Notes: generated by a model from the letters alone, not told the origin. 64,000 nt of DNA from Bittarella massiliensis (ex Durand et al. 2017) (GCF_017566145.1 NZ_JABFCL010000002.1:365712-429711), one strand, 5' to 3'. Positions 41,702 to 54,264 are shown, numbered from the stretch's first letter. Numbers and translations are program-made.

Positions 41702-43621
41702 TTGGAGTTAATCAAGAGGGAGTGGAGGTTGTTTTGGCGGTCCATCTACCTTCCCCTGGCTGTGGGTGCTCTTCTTCTCTGGGAACACGCTGTTTGCTTA
41801 AAGGTATTCACTTACGATTGGCAGGGGCATTTTGATATTCAGCCCACACGGATGTTGCGGGCAACAGAGCCAATGGCATCGCTTGTCTTTGTGGTGTTGC
41901 TATTTGTGTCATTTCTGTTTTTTAAGGGGTTAGTTGAGACACAGATTGAACAGCTCTGCCATTTTCGAGCGGGAGCCTATGGGCGGATGTTGGGGGGAAA
42001 AGCATTCGTTTTAACAGTGTGTTTGCTCGTTGTAAGCGCGACAGCATTGTTTTATGATTTGTTGTGGAATAGGCTCGGTCAGATCGACTATTCCGATTGG
42101 ATTTGGCATATTCTCAGGGTCAACCTGCTCGACTTTTTTCTGCCAGGTGTTCTGGCCATTTTGTTGGGGGCGTTCTTGTCGCTAGGCAGTTCTCGTGTAG
42201 GCGGCTATTCGGGGCTGTTGGCCTCTATCTTTCTGTTTACTCCACTGCTCTCTAAAATTGTGGCGCCATTTTCTTACAGTGTCAACTTGTATCGGGTGAC
42301 AGACCTGTTTGCTATCTTCCCCCCCAATTTGAACTGGGCGCCGGACCCGCTCTACGGCTTTGCAGAGGAGAGGGTTCGCTGGATTACAATACTCTTTTGG
42401 ATCTTGCTGACTGGTGTAGGCATTTATGTCCGCGCAAAGAAGAGGAGGGGGAGAACACAAATTTTTGTCTCTCTGGTATCTTTGGCCATCTGTGTACCGC
42501 TGTTGGTGCAGATGGTATTTCCCGGGGGAATTGTCCGCAAGCCGGGGTCGGCGTACAGTTCACCCCTCTGCTGGGGAGTGGACGACGACCTCTACTATTA
42601 CAGTAAAGGGACGGTCTTACAGAGAGAGAAGGAACCAGATTTTTCTGTGACTGGCTATGATATGGATATAAAAATCGGCAAAGAGCTAAAAGCCGTCGTC
42701 AGAGTAAAAATAGAAGGAGTGGAGCGCTCTGCCTACTTTACCCTTTACCACGGCTACCGGGTCAGCGAGGTGACGGATCAAGACGGCAACTCCTTGCCCT
42801 ATATGCAGCAAGCAGACTCGATTTCAGTGCAGCCCTCCAAAAATACAAGGGAGCTCATTTTTCATTATCAGGGCCACAGCACCTACTTTTTTTCCAACGA
42901 GCAGGCGGTGTTTTTGCCCGCATATTTTTCGTATTACCCCGTTCCGGGTTACCAAAACCTCTTCTACTCTGGCGAGTTGGTAGCGCAGGCGCGAGAGACA
43001 GAGTACCCTTTTCGGGTGACCGTTCATTCCCCGAAGTCGGCTTACTTAAATCTTCCGCAAACGGAGGAGGGGGTGTACAGCGGGCGCAGCACAGGGGTAT
43101 CCATTTTATCGGGCTTTGCCGTCAAAGAGCAGAGCGGGCCGCTCGTTCATCTGTATTCCCCGCTGGCCGATCGAATCGAGCGGGTGAGCACAGAGGGAAT
43201 TGCAAAACAGGTTGGGAGATTGGTGGAAGAGTACCATCCAGAGGGGGATTTTACAACCCCCTATCCCCTCTTCCAAGCGGCCAATACAATGGGCTTTACC
43301 GCTGCCACATACAGAGATCACGCCATCTACGAAAAAGGGACGACGGAAGAGATGATCGCCCTGCAGGTCTTGCTGGGCCGGGCCACAGGAATAGACAGCG
43401 ACATACGGAAGATGATTTTGCAGTACCTGACAGAGGACGCAAAGTTTAAAAATACCTATTCGCAGGAACCGATCGGAAAGGAGTCTGCCTACGACACATT
43501 GTGCCGAAGCTGGTGCAGTCTTCTTGCGCAGGACGACAAGTGTTTGGAAAAGACGCTGCAACATCTGTTCTCGGGAGGCAGTGCAGAAGACTTGATGGCC
43601 CATCTGAAAGGCGAGTTGTGA
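41702..43621 (+). CDS. ABC-2-type permease fused to an M1-peptidase-like domain
   Basis: A 639-residue membrane protein starting at TTG 41702 after GAGGGAGG. The first ~275 residues hold about seven hydrophobic helices of ABC-2 permease type. The remaining ~360 residues resemble the non-catalytic beta-rich start of M1 aminopeptidases, as in other permease/M1 fusion proteins, but no HExxH zinc motif is present, so peptidase activity is unlikely. First of four tightly packed genes (next gap 16 bp). Codon and base use are AT-richer than in flanking housekeeping genes. Confidence 0.65.
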   Translation: MELIKREWRLFWRSIYLPLAVGALLLWEHAVCLKVFTYDWQGHFDIQPTRMLRATEPMASLVFVVLLFVSFLFFKGLVETQIEQLCHFRAGAYGRMLGGKAFVLTVCLLVVSATALFYDLLWNRLGQIDYSDWIWHILRVNLLDFFLPGVLAILLGAFLSLGSSRVGGYSGLLASIFLFTPLLSKIVAPFSYSVNLYRVTDLFAIFPPNLNWAPDPLYGFAEERVRWITILFWILLTGVGIYVRAKKRRGRTQIFVSLVSLAICVPLLVQMVFPGGIVRKPGSAYSSPLCWGVDDDLYYYSKGTVLQREKEPDFSVTGYDMDIKIGKELKAVVRVKIEGVERSAYFTLYHGYRVSEVTDQDGNSLPYMQQADSISVQPSKNTRELIFHYQGHSTYFFSNEQAVFLPAYFSYYPVPGYQNLFYSGELVAQARETEYPFRVTVHSPKSAYLNLPQTEEGVYSGRSTGVSILSGFAVKEQSGPLVHLYSPLADRIERVSTEGIAKQVGRLVEEYHPEGDFTTPYPLFQAANTMGFTAATYRDHAIYEKGTTEEMIALQVLLGRATGIDSDIRKMILQYLTEDAKFKNTYSQEPIGKESAYDTLCRSWCSLLAQDDKCLEKTLQHLFSGGSAEDLMAHLKGEL

Positions 43622-43637
43622 GGAAGGGGATTTTGCT

Positions 43638-44810
43638 GTGAAGACAAAAAAGAAAAAAGCACTGTTGTGGGTCGGGCTTTCTGTTGTGATTTTGGCGCTT
43701 ACCCTGTTTTTGGGAAGGGACATCATCTACTTCTACATCAACCGCTTTGACTATGTCTATCTCAACTATTCTCACAGCGTGCAGCTGGTGGACGATGAGG
43801 TGTCGTTTGACATAGATTTGAGCCACAAAGGAACGGACCCAGCGGAACAGCCATGGGCGCTTTATGCGACAGAACAGGCCCAGGTTTCCTGCCAGGATGG
43901 AGGTGCGCTGCCCTTTGTCAACACGAATGAAAATCAAGTGTCCATGGTGGAGGGCCTGGAAGAGCTGGACAAGAACTATTACCTGCACTTTACGAGCGAG
44001 GCGAAGGGAAGCCCCTTCTCGGTCAATATTCTGCTGCCAATTGACTTTGCCGCGCTTGCCGGTCCCATGCGGCAGGGTGAGGACGGTCAGGGAGGGCTGC
44101 CGCTGCCCAGCTATCCGATCGAGGGGATCACCGTACAGGTGGGGGAAGAGAAATTTACTCCCATTTTGTACACCGTACCGGCCAATCAGAAGAGCGGGAT
44201 GCTGTCGGGATGTGTGGTTGGCCTGTTCCCAGAGCCGGGAACCTATGAACGGCTTATCGAGGAGGGGGAGACGAAGGCAACAGTGACAGTCGGCCCTTTT
44301 TATCAAACCACTTATACAATCCCAGGAATTGAAAAGCTTTTTTCCAACCGCGAGATGCCAGCCAAGAGTTTGCAGACAAAGGTAGAAAAACCAGCCACCC
44401 TATTTTCGGGGGCAAAGGTATCAGTGGATCAGGGTGAAGCGTATTATGGGGAACCTGTTTATGAAGTCAATGTCCGATTTGACATCCAAAAGAGCAGCGC
44501 AACAAATGTCTCTATATCTAGCATTGAGCCAATTTATGATCGGCCGCTAGCACAGGATATTGTCCCGCGAATTATTGTAAAGGAGCATGGGGCGAGGGAA
44601 GATGCTTATGAGACGGATGAAATTCCGTTTACAGAGACAGAAATGCCATATCTATTTCAAAAAGAAAATCTAGATGTCTATATGCGCTTTCTCTTTAAGG
44701 CAGAGGGAGCGGAGGACACCAAGCAGCTTTTACCCCGCTTTGACGCGGTGCGAATCACCCTGGAGAATGGAAAGAGCTACGACGTTGTGCTGGACGATCC
44801 GTCCAAATAG
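43638..44810 (+). CDS. Membrane-anchored extracytoplasmic protein of the ABC cluster
   Basis: A 390-residue protein with a Lys-rich n-region (KTKKKKA), one hydrophobic helix (LLWVGLSVVILALTLFLG) and a long beta-rich exterior part without cysteine-pair or enzyme motifs that I recognise. No lipobox. It sits between the permease and ATPase genes (10 bp before the latter), so it is probably an accessory or immunity component of that transporter. Confidence 0.65.
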   Translation: MKTKKKKALLWVGLSVVILALTLFLGRDIIYFYINRFDYVYLNYSHSVQLVDDEVSFDIDLSHKGTDPAEQPWALYATEQAQVSCQDGGALPFVNTNENQVSMVEGLEELDKNYYLHFTSEAKGSPFSVNILLPIDFAALAGPMRQGEDGQGGLPLPSYPIEGITVQVGEEKFTPILYTVPANQKSGMLSGCVVGLFPEPGTYERLIEEGETKATVTVGPFYQTTYTIPGIEKLFSNREMPAKSLQTKVEKPATLFSGAKVSVDQGEAYYGEPVYEVNVRFDIQKSSATNVSISSIEPIYDRPLAQDIVPRIIVKEHGAREDAYETDEIPFTETEMPYLFQKENLDVYMRFLFKAEGAEDTKQLLPRFDAVRITLENGKSYDVVLDDPSK

Positions 44811-44819
44811 GAGGCCGCC

Positions 44820-45641
44820 ATGCTGACAGTAGAAAATGTGAGCTTTTCCTTTGGAAAGTTAAAGGCTTTGGATCAGATCAATCTGCAGTTGGGGCAGGGC
44901 ACATACGCCCTGCTTGGCCCCAACGGAGCGGGGAAGACAACCCTGATTCGCTGCATTACGGGGATGTATGAGTTTGCGGGGAAGATTCTCTTTGCGGACG
45001 GGCAGAGAAAGGTGGGGTATCTCCCGCAGAGTTTGGGTTTTTTTAAAGCCCTTACAGTAGAGGAGATGTTGCAGTATTTTTGCTGTCTGAAGAAAATCTC
45101 CAGGGACCAGATGGGCCAAGAGATTGATCGCTGTCTGCGGGTCACCAATCTGGAGGATAAGCGCCGGGAAAAGACGGGAGCCCTCAGCGGAGGGATGAGG
45201 CGGAGATTGGGGGTGGCCCAGGCCATCTTAGGTCGCCCTTCCGTACTCATCTTTGACGAACCCACAGCCGGACTGGATCCTGAGGAGCGAATGCGTTTTA
45301 AAAACCTGGTGTATGAACTCAATCGAGAGCGCGAGATGACCATCCTGATTTCCACCCACATTGTCGACGATGTGGTGGGCAGCTGTGACCGCATTGTCAT
45401 TTTGAGAGAGGGAACGATCCTGGCCAATGAAGAGGAATGGAACATCCGCAATCAGGCGGAGGGAAAGGTGTTTGAAACGGTCAATACCCACCAGGAGATA
45501 CCAGGTGTATACGTGGAGAAAAATATGGAGAAAAACAACGTAGAGTATATCCGAGTGCTCAGTGCGGAGGCGCACGATGGCTTTGCACCGGTAACGCCTA
45601 CCCTGGAGGATGGGTATATGTGTATGATCAAAGGCTTTTAG
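44820..45641 (+). CDS. ABC transporter ATP-binding protein
   Basis: A 273-residue ATPase. Walker A GPNGAGKTTLIRC, Q-loop YLPQSLG, signature LSGGMRRRLGVAQA, Walker B VLIFDEPTAGLDP and the switch His in ISTHIVDD are intact. It belongs to the CcmA/BcrA-like group that exports peptides, drugs or lipids with ABC-2 permeases. The next gene starts 5 bp downstream. Confidence 0.92.
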   Translation: MLTVENVSFSFGKLKALDQINLQLGQGTYALLGPNGAGKTTLIRCITGMYEFAGKILFADGQRKVGYLPQSLGFFKALTVEEMLQYFCCLKKISRDQMGQEIDRCLRVTNLEDKRREKTGALSGGMRRRLGVAQAILGRPSVLIFDEPTAGLDPEERMRFKNLVYELNREREMTILISTHIVDDVVGSCDRIVILREGTILANEEEWNIRNQAEGKVFETVNTHQEIPGVYVEKNMEKNNVEYIRVLSAEAHDGFAPVTPTLEDGYMCMIKGF

Positions 45642-45646
45642 GGGGA

Positions 45647-46324
45647 ATGAAAATGCCCAGCCGCCTCTTTTTAAAAACAAAGTTGGAGATACGCTCAATG
45701 GGCAAGGTCTTCTTCTTTCCAATTTTTATTTTATGGATTGTTTTTCCCGCTGCTGCCTGGTTTTCCCTGCAGACCAACTTTGATGTGGGAATGGCCTATA
45801 AACAGGTGGCAAGCATGGTAGAGGGAATTGTCCCGCTGCTGTCGGTGGTCTGGCCAGTCAGTGCGCTGCAGATGTATTTTTCAGACGACACCAGGGAGAT
45901 ACTGAAGGTGCTGCACGGGCCGAAGGTGACGGCACTGCACACGGTTGTCAAATATGCCGTCCTCCACAGTCTGGCAGTGGCTGTCATGTACCTGATATTG
46001 ACACTTTTATTCAGTCAACCGGAAGTGCTCTTTTACGAGTGCATTCGCACGCTGGGCCAGTGCCTGTTTATGGCGGGCCTTTCCTACGCCGCAGCTTGTA
46101 TTTTTCACTCCCACCTGGTCGGCTTGTTGGGGGCGATCGTCTACGTTCTGGTTCTCTTTTACATGTACAATGGGCAGGGAAATCTGTTTTCCATCTTTCT
46201 CTTTGACCGGCTCTTATGGGAGGAGCCACAGTTGATTGGCCGGGTCGTGCAAATCTGGATATTGGGGGGAGGACTCCTCGCCGTTGGCTACGTGGAGAAC
46301 CGGTTTTATCTAAAGGAGGTGTAG
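45647..46324 (+). CDS. ABC-2-type permease, short
   Basis: A 225-residue membrane protein with six hydrophobic segments (FFFPIFILWIVFPAAAWFSL, LHSLAVAVMYLILTLLFS, LLGAIVYVLVLFYMY and others). It starts at ATG 45647 after GGGGGA and ends the four-gene cluster. It probably pairs with the 41.7-kb permease and the ATPase. Confidence 0.75.
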   Translation: MKMPSRLFLKTKLEIRSMGKVFFFPIFILWIVFPAAAWFSLQTNFDVGMAYKQVASMVEGIVPLLSVVWPVSALQMYFSDDTREILKVLHGPKVTALHTVVKYAVLHSLAVAVMYLILTLLFSQPEVLFYECIRTLGQCLFMAGLSYAAACIFHSHLVGLLGAIVYVLVLFYMYNGQGNLFSIFLFDRLLWEEPQLIGRVVQIWILGGGLLAVGYVENRFYLKEV

Positions 46325-46355
46325 AGAGCGTCTTGCCCTTGCAGGCACTTGAGAG

Positions 46356-46395
46356 AAAAAAGACATGGGTCTATTTGTAGACCCATGTCTTTTTT
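46356..46395. terminator. Bidirectional terminator between the ABC cluster and csoR
   Basis: AAAAAAGACATGGGTCTA and its perfect complement around TTTG. The A-run and T-run on each side serve convergent transcripts. Confidence 0.9.
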
Positions 46396-46659
46396 CTACT
46401 TCGCCAGCTTGTCAAAGAGGGCCAGCAGCTCCTCCACCTTTTCCTCGGCGTCGGGACCGCCCACCGCGCCTTTGACGCAGCTGCGCATGTGGGCGTGGAC
46501 GATCTCCCGGTTGACCTTTTTGAGGATGGACTCGGTGGCCAGAATCTGGTTGGAGACGTCCAGGCAGTACCGGTCTTCCTCCACCATCCTGAGAATCCCG
46601 TCCAGCTGGCCGCGGGCGGTTTTCAGCAGCCGGGTGACGGACGTTTTGTCGGCCTTCAT
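46396..46659 (-). CDS. csoR: Copper-sensing repressor, CsoR family
   Basis: An 87-residue all-helical DUF156 regulator. The copper ligands Cys32 (RYCLDV), His57 (HAHM) and Cys61 (SCVKG) are all present, the set for Cu(I) sensing in CsoR. It is last in the copA-csoR operon, 4 bp after copA, and would repress the operon until copper binds. Confidence 0.92.
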   Translation of the reverse strand: MKADKTSVTRLLKTARGQLDGILRMVEEDRYCLDVSNQILATESILKKVNREIVHAHMRSCVKGAVGGPDAEEKVEELLALFDKLAK

Positions 46660-46663
46660 CGCC

Positions 46664-46870
46664 CTAGCGGATTTCGACGACTTCGTAGCCGGCGTCCTCC
46701 ACGGCGGCCTTCAGGGCGCTGTCGGGCACCTCTTTGGCCAGTTCAATGAAGGCGGTCTTTTTGTCCAGGTCGACGGTGGCGGTGACCCCGTCGATGGCGT
46801 TCAGGGCCTTTTCCACCCGGGCGGAGCAGTGTCCGCAGCTCATTCCCTCTACCAACATCTCTTTTTTCAC
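46664..46870 (-). CDS. CopZ-like copper chaperone from an internal start within copA
   Basis: Within and in frame with copA, a textbook Shine-Dalgarno AGGAGG (minus strand, 46883-46878) lies 7 bases before GTG 46870. From there a 68-residue protein of exactly CopZ size would be made, with the copper site CGHC in [17 protein letters not shown] and a normal heavy-metal-associated fold pattern. Either a former copZ gene has fused to copA by loss of a stop codon, or both products are made. The second is an inference. Confidence 0.6.
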   Translation of the reverse strand: MKKEMLVEGMSCGHCSARVEKALNAIDGVTATVDLDKKTAFIELAKEVPDSALKAAVEDAGYEVVEIR

Positions 46871-49258
46871 GGTGTTTCCTCCTGTCTGTCTCATGTTTGT
46901 GGTCGTTTCAGGGGTTTTATCGTCAGCCGCCGGCTGGACCGGCAGGGCTTTCGCGGTGGGGGTGGCGGGCTGCACGTCGCCGTGGTATTTGGGCTTAAAG
47001 AACCGCAGCCGCAGGGCGTTGGTCACCACGCAGACCGAGGAGAGGCTCATGGCGAAGGCGCCGAACATGGGGTTGAGCTTCCACCCCAGCAGGGGGATGA
47101 AGAGCCCCGCCGCCAGGGGGATGCCGATGGAGTTGTAGATCAGCGCCCAGAAGAGGTTCTCCTTGATGTTTTTCAGGGTGGCTTTGGAGAGCTGAATGGC
47201 CCCCACCACGTCCAGCAGGTCGCTGCGCATCAGCACGATGTCGGCCGATTCGATGGCCACATCGGTGCCGGCGCCGATGGCGACCCCCACGTCGGCCCGG
47301 GCCAGGGCGGGGGCGTCGTTGATGCCGTCGCCCACCATGGCCACCTTCCGCCCCTGCTCCTGCAGGGTGCGCACCTGGGCCTCCTTGTCCTGGGGCAACA
47401 CCTCGGCGATCACCTGGGATACCCCCACCTGCCGCCCCATGGCGGCGGCGGTCTTGCGGTTGTCCCCGGTGAGCATCACCACCTCCACCCCCATCTGCCG
47501 CAGTTCGGAGACGGCGGCGGCGCTGGTGGGTTTGATGACGTCGGCCACGGCGATGGCCCCCAGCAGTTTGCCCGCTTTGGCAAAGTAGAGGGGGGTCTTG
47601 CCGTCTTCGGCCAGGGCCTCGCCGGCCTCGGCCAGGGCGCTGTCGTCCACGCCGGCCTCGGCCATCATCGCCCGGTTGCCCGCCAGGCAGCCCTCGCCCC
47701 CCAGGGTGGCCCGCAGCCCCCGGCCGGAGACCGCTTCAAACCGCTCGGCGGGGATGAGCTCCAGCTCCTCCTCGGCGGCCCGCTGCACGATGGCGTCAGC
47801 CAGCGGGTGCTCCGAGGGCTTTTCCATCGAGGCGGCCAACTGCAGCAACTCCCTCTCGGAGACGCCGGCGGCGGGGAGGATGTCGGTCACCTGGGGTTTG
47901 CCCTCGGTGACGGTGCCGGTCTTGTCCAGCACCACCGTGTCGATGGAGTGGGCGGTCTCCAGCGCCTCGGCCGACTTGATGAGGATGCCGTTTTCCGCCC
48001 CTTTGCCGGTGCCCACCATGATGGCGGTGGGGGTGGCCAACCCCAGGGCGCAGGGGCAGGAGATGACCAGCACGGCGATGCCGATGGACATGGCGTATTC
48101 AAAGGTGTGGCCGGTGAGCAGCCAGACGGCAGTGGCCAGCAGGGCGATGCCGATGACCACCGGCACAAAGACCCCGCTGACCTTGTCGGCCAGCTTGGAG
48201 ATAGGGGCCTTGGAGGCGCTGGCCTCCTCCACCAGGTGGATGATCTGGGCCAGGGCGGTGTCGTCGCCCACCTTGGTGGCGCGGAAGGTAAAGGCGCCGG
48301 TCTTGTTGACCGAGGCGCCGGTCACCTTGTCGCCAGGGCCCTTTTCCACCGGGATCGACTCGCCGGTGAGGGCGCTCTCGTCCACGGCGGTGGCGCCGGA
48401 CTCCACCACCCCGTCCACCGGGATGGAAGCGCCGGGCTTGACGGCGATCAGGTCGCCGATGAGCACCTCCTCCACCGGGATCTCCATCTCCACCCCGTCG
48501 CGGATGACCAGGGCGGTCTTGGGGGCCAGGTCCATCAGTTTGGTGATGGCCTGGCTGGTCTTCCCCTTGGAGCGGGCCTCGAGGAACTTGCCCAGGGTGA
48601 TGAGGGCCAGGATCATCCCCGAGGTCTCAAAGTAGAGGTCCATGGAGTACTGGTGCACCAGGTGGGTGTCGCCGTGGCCCAGCCCCCAGCCGATCTTGTA
48701 GATGGCGAAGATGCCGTAGACGATGGCTGCTGTCGAGCCGATGGCGATCAGGGAGTCCATGTTGGGGGAGCGGCGAAAGAGGGTCTTGAAGCCGTTTGTG
48801 AAGTAGTGCTGGTTGACCCAGACGATGGGCAGGGAGAGCAGCAGCTGGGTAAAGGCAAAGGTGATGGCGTTTTCATTGCCCAGAAAGATGCCCGGCAGGG
48901 GCCAGCCCATCATGTGGCCCATGGAGAGGTAGAAGAGGGGGATCATAAAGGCAAAGGAGACGATGAGCCGGCGCTTCATGGCGCGCATCTCCTCCTGCGC
49001 CCGGTCCACCGCCGACTTGCCGGCGGCCTTGGCAGAGCGGCCGCTGCCCGCGGCGGGGAAGGCGCCGTAACCGGCGTCGGCCACCGCCTTGGAGATGGTG
49101 TCAGGGCCGATCTGTTTTTCGTCGTACTCCACCACCATGCTGTTGGCCAGCAGGTTGACCGCCACCGCGGAGACCCCCTCCACCTTGGCGACGCTTTTCT
49201 CCACATGGGCCGAGCAGGCCGAGCAGGTCATGCCGGTGACGTCGAATTTCTGTTTCAT
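46664..49258 (-). CDS. copA: Copper-exporting P-type ATPase with C-terminal CopZ-like domain
   Basis: An 864-residue P1B ATPase. ATG 49258 is preferred, with AAAGGAAGG before it. The N-terminal metal domain has [13 protein letters not shown]. The pump core has TGES, the membrane [13 protein letters not shown], the phosphorylated [11 protein letters not shown], and [18 protein letters not shown]. Beyond the last membrane helix a linker leads to a second metal domain ([13 protein letters not shown]) that is equivalent to the chaperone CopZ and has its own ribosome site and start codon in frame at 46870. A CsoR-type operator lies upstream. Confidence 0.95.
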   Translation of the reverse strand: MKQKFDVTGMTCSACSAHVEKSVAKVEGVSAVAVNLLANSMVVEYDEKQIGPDTISKAVADAGYGAFPAAGSGRSAKAAGKSAVDRAQEEMRAMKRRLIVSFAFMIPLFYLSMGHMMGWPLPGIFLGNENAITFAFTQLLLSLPIVWVNQHYFTNGFKTLFRRSPNMDSLIAIGSTAAIVYGIFAIYKIGWGLGHGDTHLVHQYSMDLYFETSGMILALITLGKFLEARSKGKTSQAITKLMDLAPKTALVIRDGVEMEIPVEEVLIGDLIAVKPGASIPVDGVVESGATAVDESALTGESIPVEKGPGDKVTGASVNKTGAFTFRATKVGDDTALAQIIHLVEEASASKAPISKLADKVSGVFVPVVIGIALLATAVWLLTGHTFEYAMSIGIAVLVISCPCALGLATPTAIMVGTGKGAENGILIKSAEALETAHSIDTVVLDKTGTVTEGKPQVTDILPAAGVSERELLQLAASMEKPSEHPLADAIVQRAAEEELELIPAERFEAVSGRGLRATLGGEGCLAGNRAMMAEAGVDDSALAEAGEALAEDGKTPLYFAKAGKLLGAIAVADVIKPTSAAAVSELRQMGVEVVMLTGDNRKTAAAMGRQVGVSQVIAEVLPQDKEAQVRTLQEQGRKVAMVGDGINDAPALARADVGVAIGAGTDVAIESADIVLMRSDLLDVVGAIQLSKATLKNIKENLFWALIYNSIGIPLAAGLFIPLLGWKLNPMFGAFAMSLSSVCVVTNALRLRFFKPKYHGDVQPATPTAKALPVQPAADDKTPETTTNMRQTGGNTVKKEMLVEGMSCGHCSARVEKALNAIDGVTATVDLDKKTAFIELAKEVPDSALKAAVEDAGYEVVEIR

Positions 49259-49277
49259 GGCAGCCTTCCTTTCTATC

Positions 49278-49300
49278 ATACCCCACCCCCGGGGGGGTGT
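49278..49300. promoter_or_regulatory. Probable CsoR operator of copA
   Basis: A TACCCCACCCCC-GGGGGGGTGT pseudo-palindrome, just downstream of the copA -10 and before the start codon. C/G-tract palindromes flanked by TA are the known CsoR recognition type. Confidence 0.65.
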
Positions 49301-49314
49301 CTGTTTTCAAATCC

Positions 49315-49343
49315 AGCATACACCTTCGCCGGACCAATGTCAA
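49315..49343 (-). promoter_or_regulatory. Promoter of copA-csoR
   Basis: On the minus strand the consensus TTGACA (49343-49338), 17 bp, TATGCT (49320-49315). Confidence 0.8.
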
Positions 49344-49423
49344 CCGATTTGGTGTAGTTTGTTCTGCGCTTTTCCCCTGAGAGGTTCGGCTGTTTGGGGC
49401 GCTGCTATGCGGTGCGGGTGCAA

Positions 49424-49463
49424 AAAAACGGGCCCGCCCGGAAGGGGCTGACCCGTTTTGTCA
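49424..49463 (-). terminator. Terminator of secA
   Basis: AAAACGGGTCAGCCCC pairs with GGGCGGGCCCGTTTT with two mismatches; runs of A and T flank it. Confidence 0.65.
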
Positions 49464-49473
49464 GTGTAGGGAA

Positions 49474-52209
<2,736 letters not shown>

Positions 52210-52376
52210 TTCATCACCTCAAAAGATACAGCCCAGACGTGGCGGGCCGCTTCACAATTCAACATTAAACAATAAACCAACCTATATTATAAAGGGCCGC
52301 GCCGGCAAAGTCAACGCGGCGGACCAGAAAAGGGGGCGGGAGGGGAGCGGCCTGTTGTGAATTTTTTGACACGCCC

Positions 52377-52405
52377 TTGCGAAACCGGGACAGGCATACT
52401 ATAAT
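52377..52405 (+). promoter_or_regulatory. Promoter with TTGCGAAACCGG -35 block
   Basis: TTGCGA (52377-52382), 17 bp, perfect TATAAT (52400-52405). Third copy of the 12-mer seen at 25552 and 38740. The rest of 52210-52376 contains only the upstream region of secA. Confidence 0.8.
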
Positions 52406-52483
52406 GTATTGTAGATTGGACTGCGCGCAGGGCGCAGCTCCATCTGCGGTTTCTGTCCCCAAAAAACCGAAAGGAGTTTTGAT

Positions 52484-53176
52484 ATGAACTATTCTCATGA
52501 AGTCGAGAAAATGTGCGTCGTGGCCAAGGGCCCGCACCACGGTCCCGCTCCCATTCCCGAGGAGGGCAAGTGGGTAAAGGCCTACCAGATCCCCGACATC
52601 TCCGGCCTGACCCACGGCGTGGGCTGGTGCGCCCCCCAGCAGGGCACCTGCAAGCTGACCCTCAACGTGAAAGAGGGGATCATTCAGGAGGCTCTGGTGG
52701 AGACCATCGGCTGCTCGGGCATGACCCACTCCGCCGCCATGGCCGCCGAGATCCTGCCCGGCAAGACCATCCTCGAGGCGCTCAACACCGACCTGGTGTG
52801 CGACGCCATCAACGTGGCCATGAGAGAGCTGTTCCTGCAGATCGTCTACGGCCGCACCCAGACTGCCTTCTCGGAGGACGGGCTGCCGGTGGGCGCCGGG
52901 CTGGAAGACCTGGGCAAGGGCCTGCGCAGCCAGGTGGGCACCATGTACTCCACCGCCGCCAAGGGCGTTCGCTACCTGGAGATGGCCGAGGGCTACGTCC
53001 TCTCCACCGCCCTGGACGAAAACGATGAGGTCATCGGCTACAAGTTCTGCCGCCTGGGCAAGATGATGGAAGATATTCGCCGTGGAGCAGACCCCAAAGA
53101 GGCTTTCGAGAAAAACGTCGGCACCTACGGGCGCTACGACGGCGCGGCCAAGTACATCGACCCCCGCGAAGAGTAA
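52484..53176 (+). CDS. Iron-sulfur scaffold-like protein, partner of GGGtGRT protein
   Basis: A 230-residue cytoplasmic protein starting at ATG 52484 after AAAGGAG. The middle (LTLNVKEGIIQEALVETIGC, then SGMTHSAAMAAEIL) resembles IscU/NifU-type scaffolds, with cysteines in GWCAPQQGTC and IGCSG, but the protein is longer than IscU and has its own C-terminal half. It is paired with the GGGtGRT gene 30 bp downstream, a pairing I recall as conserved in anaerobes. Biochemical role unknown. Confidence 0.7.
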   Translation: MNYSHEVEKMCVVAKGPHHGPAPIPEEGKWVKAYQIPDISGLTHGVGWCAPQQGTCKLTLNVKEGIIQEALVETIGCSGMTHSAAMAAEILPGKTILEALNTDLVCDAINVAMRELFLQIVYGRTQTAFSEDGLPVGAGLEDLGKGLRSQVGTMYSTAAKGVRYLEMAEGYVLSTALDENDEVIGYKFCRLGKMMEDIRRGADPKEAFEKNVGTYGRYDGAAKYIDPREE

Positions 53177-53206
53177 GGGAATACGGACAGAAGGAGGTTT
53201 GCGAAT

Positions 53207-54205
53207 ATGGCACAATTTGAAGGTAAAGAGAGAAGAATGGCGAAGATCGACGCCTGCCTGGCCGAGTACGGCTTCAAGACCCTGGAGGAGGCCGACGAGC
53301 TCTGCAAGAGCAAGGGCATCGACGTGGGCGAGATCGTAAAGGGCGTGCAGCCCATCGCCTTTGACAACGCCGTGTGGGCCTATACCCTGGGCACCGCCAT
53401 CGCCATCAAGAAGGGCATCAAAAAAGCCGCCGAGGCCGCCGAGGCCATCGGCGTTGGCCTGCAGGCGTTTTGCATCCCCGGCTCGGTCGCCGAGCAGCGG
53501 GATGTGGGCCAGGGCCACGGCAACCTGGGCGCCATGCTGCTGAGAGAGGAGACCGACTGCTTCTGCTTCCTGGCTGGGCACGAGTCCTTCGCCGCGGCCG
53601 AGGGCGCCATCGGCATTGCCCGCACCGCCAACAAGGCCCGCAAGAAACCCCTGCGGGTCATCCTCAACGGGCTGGGCAAAGACGCCGCCTACATCATCTC
53701 CCGCATCAACGGCTTCACCTATGTGGAGACCGAGTACGACTTTAAGACCGGCGATCTGAAGGTCGTGCGGGAGATCCCCTACTCCGAGGGCGAGCGGGCC
53801 GCCGTTCGCGTCTACGGCGCCAACGATGTCCTCGAGGGCGTTGCCATCATGAAATCGGAGAAGGTCGACGTCTCCATCACCGGCAACTCCACCAACCCCG
53901 CCCGCTTCCAGCACCTGGTGGCCGGCACCTACAAGAAGTGGGCCATCGAGAACGGCAAGAAGTACTTCTCCGTCGCCTCCGGCGGCGGCACCGGCCGCAC
54001 CCTGCACCCGGACAACGTGGCCGCCGGCCCGGCCTCTTACGGCCTGACCGACTCCCTGGGCCGGATGCACGGCGACGCCCAGTTCGCCGGTTCCTCCTCT
54101 GTGCCGGCGCACGTGGAGATGATGGGTCTGATCGGCATGGGCAACAACCCCATGGTCGGCGCCACCGTTGCCTGCGCGGTTGCCGTGGAAGAGCACAACA
54201 ACTAA
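53207..54205 (+). CDS. GGGtGRT protein
   Basis: A 332-residue cytoplasmic protein named after the motif seen here as ASGGGTGRTLHPDNVA. ATG 53207 follows AAGGAGG. Other conserved blocks are GSVAEQRDVGQGHGNLGAML, AGHESFAAAEGAIGI and GLGKDAAYIISRINGF. No enzyme activity is established to my knowledge. It is co-transcribed with the scaffold-like gene from the TTGCGAAACCGG promoter. Confidence 0.88.
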   Translation: MAQFEGKERRMAKIDACLAEYGFKTLEEADELCKSKGIDVGEIVKGVQPIAFDNAVWAYTLGTAIAIKKGIKKAAEAAEAIGVGLQAFCIPGSVAEQRDVGQGHGNLGAMLLREETDCFCFLAGHESFAAAEGAIGIARTANKARKKPLRVILNGLGKDAAYIISRINGFTYVETEYDFKTGDLKVVREIPYSEGERAAVRVYGANDVLEGVAIMKSEKVDVSITGNSTNPARFQHLVAGTYKKWAIENGKKYFSVASGGGTGRTLHPDNVAAGPASYGLTDSLGRMHGDAQFAGSSSVPAHVEMMGLIGMGNNPMVGATVACAVAVEEHNN

Positions 54206-54225
54206 GCGAGAGAGTTCATATCATT

Positions 54226-54264
54226 AAAAAGGCCCCCGGCTGGTAAAAGCCGGGGGCCTTTTTG
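54226..54264 (+). terminator. Rho-independent terminator
   Basis: AAAAAGGCCCCCGGCT-GGTAAA-AGCCGGGGGCCTTTTT. Confidence 0.9.

Noticed and set aside
41702..43621. Active M1 aminopeptidase
   Set aside because: The C-terminal part resembles the family but has no HExxH zinc motif.
46349..49357. 1002-codon plus-strand frame
   Set aside because: Antisense to csoR and copA, both with complete motif sets and promoters.
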